The notes under the pieces: model-generated
Databases searched by the model: none
Told to the model about the DNA's origin: nothing
The model's input: the letters and a program-made list of their open reading frames with translations, nothing else
Origin: Roseivirga sp. UBA7431
Lineage (GTDB): Bacteria > Bacteroidota > Bacteroidia > Cytophagales > Cyclobacteriaceae
Direction: 5' to 3'
Length of the DNA stretch: 20,015 bases
Assembly: GCA_002477595.1 (NCBI GenBank)
Contig: DLQN01000098.1
Coordinates: forward strand, 1 to 20,015
Part shown: piece by piece, positions 15,355-20,015 of the stretch
Numbering within the stretch: the stretch's first letter is position 1
How the letters are laid out: the number at the start of each line of letters is the position of its first letter
Position numbers and translations under genes: made by a program

Positions 15355-15471
15355 ATGAAAAAGTCATTATTACTCATCGCATTACTTCTTTTAGGTTTCT
15401 TTCTTCAGAGCCAGTCTGAAAAGGTCAATCAGGAAAAGAATTATACAACTGAAACCACACTGGAGAAATAA
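15355..15471 (+). CDS. Possible small exported peptide, 38 residues
   Basis: ATG at 15355 opens a 38-codon frame ending in TAA at 15469-15471. Residues 1-18 (MKKSLLLIALLLLGFFLQ) are a typical signal peptide: two lysines, then an almost pure Leu/Ile core, then QSQS as a possible cleavage zone. The remaining about 18 residues are hydrophilic and rich in Glu, Lys, Thr and Asn, with no cysteine. AAAGG lies shortly before the ATG, and AATCTTTG (one mismatch to TAnnTTTG) lies about 27 bases upstream. It has no gene on its own strand nearby, sits between a terminator and a convergent gene, and resembles no family I know. It could be a true small secreted protein or the remnant of a longer gene. Confidence 0.45.
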   Translation: MKKSLLLIALLLLGFFLQSQSEKVNQEKNYTTETTLEK

Positions 15472-15488
15472 AACCTTCCACTCCGTCT

Positions 15489-15579
15489 GGTTCGCACTTG
15501 CAGTGCGGACCAATCTTAAAGATATCGAGCATGCAATAAAGACCAGCACGCACTGCAAGCCTGCCTGTCGGCAGACAGG
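15489..15579. repeat. REP-like palindromic cluster
   Basis: Three related structures occur. GGTTCGCACT and AGTGCGGACC (15489-15511) form a 10-pair stem with a TGC loop. CTTGCAGTGCG (15497-15507) recurs as its exact reverse complement CGCACTGCAAG (15549-15559). CCTGCCTG and CAGACAGG (15560-15579) form a stem around TCGG with one mismatch, flanked by further pairing of GCACGCAC with GTGCGCGC. The mix of GC-rich palindromes in an intergenic spot resembles REP or small MITE elements known in Bacteroidota. They might also stop or shield the end of the Asp-box gene mRNA. Confidence 0.55.
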
Positions 15580-15609
15580 TGCGCGCTAGAGAAGACCTGA
15601 TGGTAAAAA

Positions 15610-18600
15610 CTAAAATCCCTTCACCAACTCCAAATTCAAGCCTTCCACAAAAGTTTTAAAGGCACTCCAATCATTGGCAAAGAACTCGTTGATCTTGTCT
15701 ACTACTGGATCAACATTCTTCTTCGCATTGTCATAAGCCAATCGCTGAGTTTGTGTTACAGGTCTGTAACTACTCTGCATCTTACTACGAATATTCCCCA
15801 ATTGACTTGAAATCGCATCCGAATTCCTAGATAAGCCTTGTGCTACCCTTGGTGCAATAACCAACTCACGAAGTGCCTTCAATTCCTTCTTGATGGCTGT
15901 GACCTTCTCTTTTAACTCCTTATTATCTTTGTCAATCGCTAATACTTTATCAGCAATGCCATTGGCTTCGTCTATACGATCAACCACGTTTGTAACTGTT
16001 GTCACAAGCGCATAATACTGCGCGATAAAGCCTTGTTTATCCTCTACCTTAGCTTGATCCCAACCTGTCCGCATATCTCTCAATACATTGATTGATTGGG
16101 TTGAAGTCTCTTCTTTCATGCTGAGCTTGACTTGATAAGTATCAGGCAAGACATCATAGCCACTTGGCTTCGCTGCATCTGCATCGGTTGGTTTACGTGA
16201 CCCTGGCTGTCTGATGCCATCGGCTTCAAATCCCCAATACACGCGATTTACGCCTTCCTCGGCATTATAAGTTCTTGTTCTAACTACTTTACCAGAGGCA
16301 TCGGCCACTTCCATTTTTACTTTCCCTTCATCCTTTGCATAAAAGCTTATCGCGGCATTGAAAGGCTTGTTTTCTGCCATGAAAAGTCCATTACCTGTAC
16401 TTCTATATCCCCAGTACGGGCCGATAATGGCATTGGTAGCGTCTGGAATTGAGAAGGCGTAAATGGTTTTCTCTTTAAGCTTTTTCATGCCTAATTGAGT
16501 GGCTTCTCTCAGCGGACGAATATCATCTAAGATCCATAATGCTCTACCGAAGGTGCCGATAATCAAATCGTGCTCACGCGGATGAATCTGTAAGTCCATT
16601 GTTGGTACGGTTGGGAACCCATTGGTCCATTTGGACCACGTTTTACTGCCGTCCATGGTCACATATAAACCGCTTTCTGTGCCTAAGAACATCAAGTCAG
16701 GCTCAATCGGATCTTGAACAATTGTCATAGCAAAACCGAAGACATCGCCATCGTTGACAATGCGTTTCCATGACTTACCAAAATTCTTTGTCTGATAGAC
16801 ATAAGGACTCCAATCATCTCTTCTGTGCTCATCGAAGACCACGAAAGCCGAACCTTCTTCATAAGTACTTGCTCTGATTTGTTGCACCCAACTGTTGTCT
16901 GGAAGTCCCGGGAATTTACCCGCACTATTGGCCCAATTCTGCCCCCCATCTCTAGTGAGTTGCACATTGCCGTCATCCGTACCTACCCAAATCATTCCTT
17001 GGGATAGTGTACTTGGTTCTACCACCGTAATGGTTGTATGCATTTCTGCACCAGAGTTGTCTAAATTGAGTTTCCCGCCTGTTTCAGACTGTCTTTGTTT
17101 CTCTGGATCGTTGGTTGTCAAATCAGGAGAGATAATCTCCCATGAATCCCCATGATCGGGAGATTTGAATAAATATTGACCGCCTAAGTAAACCGTTTTC
17201 TTATCAAATGGATCGATATTCACTCCTGCATTCCAATTCCATCGAATGGTCTCTCCATCAGGGTGCTCTGGCCGTATGCCTATCATTTCACCTGTCTCTC
17301 TATCGTAACGCTGGATGTTTGCTCCTTGACTCAATGAGTAGCCATAGCGTGTGTCTAAAGGGTCGGGCACTACATCGAAGCCATCTCCTCCCACAATTCT
17401 TTCCCAGAAACCATTTCTAATACCACCTTGCTTGAGCAATTGACTTGGGCCTAACCATGCGCCATTGTCTTGCATACCGCCCATTACATTGTATGGCGTT
17501 TCCATGTCATAGCTCACATGGTAAAACTGACCAATTGGTAGGTTTTCCATAAAGTGCCAGCTACCTCCACGATCTCTTGTCACAACCATTCCGCCATCAT
17601 TTCCTAAAACCATAAAGCTTGGATCGTCAGGGTGGATATAAAGTGCGTGATTATCCACGTGCACGTATCTAGAGTTAACAAAACTCCCAAAGCTCTTGCC
17701 TCCGTCTTCGCTTACATTGGCTTGTGTATGAATTGAATAGACTCTGTTCTCGTTTTTCGAATCCACATAGATATCAGCATAGTAGAACGGACGAGCACCT
17801 AGTCCTCGATCTCCTTTATTCGAAATTCGATACCATTCAACTCCTCCGTCATCAGAGCGATACAGTGCATTTTCTTTGGCTTCTACATAAGCATATATAC
17901 GATCTGGCATTGAAGGAGCTATCGCCAGACCGATTCTACCCATATCTCCTTTCGGCAGGCCATGCTCCGAAGTCTTCCTGTCCCAAGTCTCTCCCCCATC
18001 GTGAGAAATATAAATACCAGAAGCTGGCCCTCCAGAATTAAAGAACCATGGTTCACGTCTATGCTCCCACATCCCTGCTATTAACTTATTCGGGTTCTCC
18101 GGATCAATTACTAAGTCTGATATTCCTACGCCTGGACCATCGTAAAGTACTTTTCCCCAAGTCATACCTCCATCAGTAGTTTTAAAAACTCCTCTTTCTT
18201 CATGATCCGCCCATGGCGAACCAATCGCCCCTACCCAAACCGTATTTGGGTCATCTGGATGGACGATAAGGCGGTGAATATTCTTAGTTTCTTTCAAGCC
18301 CATATGCTGCCAGGTCTGGCCGGCATCTCGGCTGCGGTAAACTCCATAGCCGCCATTCAAAGAGTTTCTCGGGTTACCTTCCCCAGTGCCTACCCAAATC
18401 GTGCTGGCGTTTGACGGATCGATGGTTACAACACCGATGGAAGCCACCTCTTCTTTATCAAAAAGAGGCTCCCAGCTGACACCACCACTCACAGACTTCC
18501 ATAATCCACCTGAAGCTGTCCCTGCATAAATGATATTTCGGTTATGCCGAACGACATCAATTGAGGTAACACGACCCGACATACCCGCTGGTCCGATAGA

Positions 18601-18705
18601 CCTAGGTTTCATCCCCTCGAAAACGGAAAGGTCAGTTTGGCCAACAGCAAGTGCCGAGGTTAACAGTAGTAATAAGAAGGATTGGAAAATCTGCTTGAAT
18701 TTCAT
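15610..18705 (-). CDS. Exported Asp-box (BNR/sortilin-like) beta-propeller protein
   Basis: A 1031-residue exported protein. Residues 1-22 form a signal peptide (MKFKQIFQSF, Leu-rich core, AVGQ). Asp-box motifs of the S/T-x-D-x-G-x-T-W type appear near residues 71, 125, 176, 234, 284, 332 and 377, with four more (SPDHGDSW, TRDGGQNW, TKNFGKSW, TMDGSKTW) between about 500 and 675. These point to one large or two successive beta-propellers, as in sortilin/VPS10-like and glycosyl hydrolase-annotated proteins of Bacteroidota. Residues about 740-870 look like a beta domain (KVKMEVADASGKVVRTRTYN), and the last 150 residues are helical. I see no catalytic glycosidase residues and no type IX sorting domain at the C-terminus. 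Function is unknown; binding is as likely as catalysis. Confidence 0.88.
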   Translation of the reverse strand: MKFKQIFQSFLLLLLTSALAVGQTDLSVFEGMKPRSIGPAGMSGRVTSIDVVRHNRNIIYAGTASGGLWKSVSGGVSWEPLFDKEEVASIGVVTIDPSNASTIWVGTGEGNPRNSLNGGYGVYRSRDAGQTWQHMGLKETKNIHRLIVHPDDPNTVWVGAIGSPWADHEERGVFKTTDGGMTWGKVLYDGPGVGISDLVIDPENPNKLIAGMWEHRREPWFFNSGGPASGIYISHDGGETWDRKTSEHGLPKGDMGRIGLAIAPSMPDRIYAYVEAKENALYRSDDGGVEWYRISNKGDRGLGARPFYYADIYVDSKNENRVYSIHTQANVSEDGGKSFGSFVNSRYVHVDNHALYIHPDDPSFMVLGNDGGMVVTRDRGGSWHFMENLPIGQFYHVSYDMETPYNVMGGMQDNGAWLGPSQLLKQGGIRNGFWERIVGGDGFDVVPDPLDTRYGYSLSQGANIQRYDRETGEMIGIRPEHPDGETIRWNWNAGVNIDPFDKKTVYLGGQYLFKSPDHGDSWEIISPDLTTNDPEKQRQSETGGKLNLDNSGAEMHTTITVVEPSTLSQGMIWVGTDDGNVQLTRDGGQNWANSAGKFPGLPDNSWVQQIRASTYEEGSAFVVFDEHRRDDWSPYVYQTKNFGKSWKRIVNDGDVFGFAMTIVQDPIEPDLMFLGTESGLYVTMDGSKTWSKWTNGFPTVPTMDLQIHPREHDLIIGTFGRALWILDDIRPLREATQLGMKKLKEKTIYAFSIPDATNAIIGPYWGYRSTGNGLFMAENKPFNAAISFYAKDEGKVKMEVADASGKVVRTRTYNAEEGVNRVYWGFEADGIRQPGSRKPTDADAAKPSGYDVLPDTYQVKLSMKEETSTQSINVLRDMRTGWDQAKVEDKQGFIAQYYALVTTVTNVVDRIDEANGIADKVLAIDKDNKELKEKVTAIKKELKALRELVIAPRVAQGLSRNSDAISSQLGNIRSKMQSSYRPVTQTQRLAYDNAKKNVDPVVDKINEFFANDWSAFKTFVEGLNLELVKGF

Positions 18706-18811
18706 GACTGAAGGTTTTGAAGTGATCTAAATATAGATCGCCTTACGGCTTCAACACATTAAAATTCTGTTAGCGGTTTATAAAGAGAAATTGAACCTCA
18801 AATAGCGTCAC

Positions 18812-19738
18812 TTACTGCCCGATGAAAGACTTGATGTGTTGAATATAATCTTTGTTCGCCTCTATAAATGGAAAATGTCCCGAAGCGCTCACCACATACA
18901 GTTCAGCATCGGGAAAAGACGCTGCCATACGCTTCGCGTGTAAAGAAACTGCAGGTTCTATTTCACCAAAAATGATTAAGGTTGGTGTTTTAACATTAAT
19001 CAATTCAGCATATAAATCATAAGATTCTAAATCTGGATTTAGACTACTATACAGCTGACTTCTGAGCATAAAGTCTTTAGGTATAAAGAGTTTTAGTTTG
19101 TCCATATTGGCCTTATCGAACATATGTGCGCGATAAGAAAGCATCATCATTTCTTCAATCGCTGCGGAAGGATCTTCAGTTCTGAGTAGACCACTACTCG
19201 TGAGGTTATTCCGCTTATTCTGATCTTCTTTTGTAATTTTTTGGGCTACAGCTTTACTTTCCTCTTGCCAATCAATGGTACTTGGTGCCATTGCGTTGGA
19301 GAGTATCAAATGATTCAAGTTGTCATCATGCTTTAGGGCATACTTCATTGCTATTAGTCCGCCCCATGAATGGCCTAAAAGGTTAATCTTACCCAAATCG
19401 AGTTGCTGCCTTAGGACTTCAATATCCTCTACAAACCCATCCAAAGACATGGTTGCTGGAGCTACCTCGATAGACGACCGACCGGTAGCACGTTGATCGT
19501 AAAAAATAAGCTGATAGTCTTCTGCCAATGCAGCTAGATGTGGTAAAAGATAAGAATGATCGAGCACTGGACCTCCATGGACAATAATTAGCGGATCGCC
19601 TTCTCCCATGGTCTTGTAATAGATCTCTGAGCCATTGATCTCTAGGAATCCTTCGGTGCTGATAATTTTAGTATCCGAGCATGAGGCACAAAATGCCGCG
19701 ATTATAGAGGTGAAAAGTATAGTCTTTAGTAATCTCAA
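18812..19738 (-). CDS. Lipoprotein alpha/beta hydrolase, proline iminopeptidase-like (S33), TTG start
   Basis: A 308-residue alpha/beta hydrolase. The start is TTG (19738..19736), because the codon just before it is the in-frame TAA of the SUI1 gene and no ATG occurs before residue 44. GGAGG lies four bases upstream of the TTG. Residues 1-19 form a lipoprotein signal ending CAS, with the lipid site C20. S33-type marks are HGGP (54-57), DQRATGRSS (81-89, usually DQRGTGRSS) and the nucleophile S124 in GHSWGG. H288 in SASGHFPF completes the triad. The acid position, normally Asp in a GxxD motif, reads GEIEP, with E261 in that place. The substrate is unknown; family members release N-terminal proline or cleave esters and amides. 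Confidence 0.85.
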   Translation of the reverse strand: MRLLKTILFTSIIAAFCASCSDTKIISTEGFLEINGSEIYYKTMGEGDPLIIVHGGPVLDHSYLLPHLAALAEDYQLIFYDQRATGRSSIEVAPATMSLDGFVEDIEVLRQQLDLGKINLLGHSWGGLIAMKYALKHDDNLNHLILSNAMAPSTIDWQEESKAVAQKITKEDQNKRNNLTSSGLLRTEDPSAAIEEMMMLSYRAHMFDKANMDKLKLFIPKDFMLRSQLYSSLNPDLESYDLYAELINVKTPTLIIFGEIEPAVSLHAKRMAASFPDAELYVVSASGHFPFIEANKDYIQHIKSFIGQ

Positions 19739-20015
19739 TTAGCCTCCAACTCTTTTAGCGCGATAGCCCTCTTTCTGCAAAATCTGTAATACTTTATCTC
19801 TGTGATCACCTTGAATTAGTATTTCGCCATCCTTAGCAGAACCACCCACACCACATTTCGATTTTAGCGTCTTACCCAAATCCTTCAAGTCGTCTTCCGT
19901 ACCGATGAAGCCTTCTACAAGGGTCACCTGCTTGCCTCCTCTGCTCTTTTTATCAAGCATTACTTTGAGGTTTTGATCCGCTGGCGCTAAAGTTTCGGCC
20001 TCAGCGTCATTATCA
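19739..20015 (-). CDS. SUI1/YciH-type translation factor, partial (N-terminus outside window)
   Basis: The frame is open to the window edge. Although ATG 19960 gives 73 residues, the same frame continues upstream without a stop and reads [15 protein letters not shown] before it, which matches the longer N-terminus of bacterial SUI1/YciH proteins, so the gene starts beyond 20015. About 92 residues are visible. The SUI1 core is clear: [17 protein letters not shown], then [26 protein letters not shown] and the basic end YRAKRVGG. The family is related to eukaryotic eIF1 and probably acts on the ribosome or start-site choice; its bacterial role is poorly known. The TAA stop is directly followed by the TTG start of the lipoprotein hydrolase. 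Confidence 0.9.
   Translation of the reverse strand, partial: DNDAEAETLAPADQNLKVMLDKKSRGGKQVTLVEGFIGTEDDLKDLGKTLKSKCGVGGSAKDGEILIQGDHRDKVLQILQKEGYRAKRVGG

Noticed and set aside
16725..17420. Several short frames on both strands inside the Asp-box gene
   Set aside because: All overlap a continuous 1031-codon gene with regular motifs and show no family signature.
19739..19960. SUI1 gene as a complete 73-residue gene starting at 19960
   Set aside because: The frame is open to the window edge and its upstream residues match the usual N-terminal part of the family, so the start is outside the window.

Overview
The window reads as chromosomal DNA of a Bacteroidota bacterium, probably of the order Cytophagales. 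This is inferred from three things: the Bacteroidota-type promoter element TAnnTTTG (seen exactly at 3431..3438 and 10417..10424), the small families DUF6122 and DUF6155, and the many exported hydrolases typical of marine or soil Bacteroidota. Base composition looks even throughout. I see no insertion sequence, integrase, phage gene, CRISPR array, rRNA or tRNA. Gene order is that of an ordinary chromosomal region.

Layout. Positions 1-3470 (minus strand) hold the start of a histidine operon: promoter, a His-rich leader peptide with an apparent attenuator, then hisG, hisD and hisC overlapping by a few bases, then the first 21 codons of an unidentified gene that may be a GNAT acetyltransferase. 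Positions 3552-4029 (plus) hold a structured leader and a small membrane protein (DUF6122), facing a TraB/GumN-family protein across a two-way terminator. Next on the minus strand come a SulP anion transporter, then a secreted S10 carboxypeptidase-like protein followed by the tRNA methyltransferase TrmL. Positions 9022-12694 hold an S41-type secreted protease, a membrane-bound LytTR regulator with a GTG start, and a divergent lipoprotein thioredoxin. Positions 12702-15121 hold a DUF6155 gene, a crotonase with the catalytic residues of dienoyl-CoA isomerase, and a Tat-type dienelactone hydrolase. An intergenic stretch of 488 bases (15122-15609) contains a strong terminator, dispersed palindromic repeats and a possible 38-residue exported peptide. 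The window closes on the minus strand with a 1031-residue Asp-box (sortilin-like) exported protein, a lipoprotein alpha/beta hydrolase started by TTG, and the C-terminal part of a SUI1/YciH factor.

How the genes work together. HisG, HisD and HisC carry out the first step and the late steps of histidine synthesis, and the leader peptide gives a simple route for histidine to control them. The LytTR protein lies directly upstream of the S41 protease gene, whose promoter sits inside a perfect 12-base inverted repeat, so local regulation is plausible. The other genes look like housekeeping or scavenging functions without an obvious shared pathway. The most noteworthy signals are regulatory: the his leader and attenuator, the inverted repeat at the S41 start, the 29-base dyad between the DUF6155 and crotonase genes, and the TTG-started lipoprotein placed in frame right after the SUI1 stop codon.
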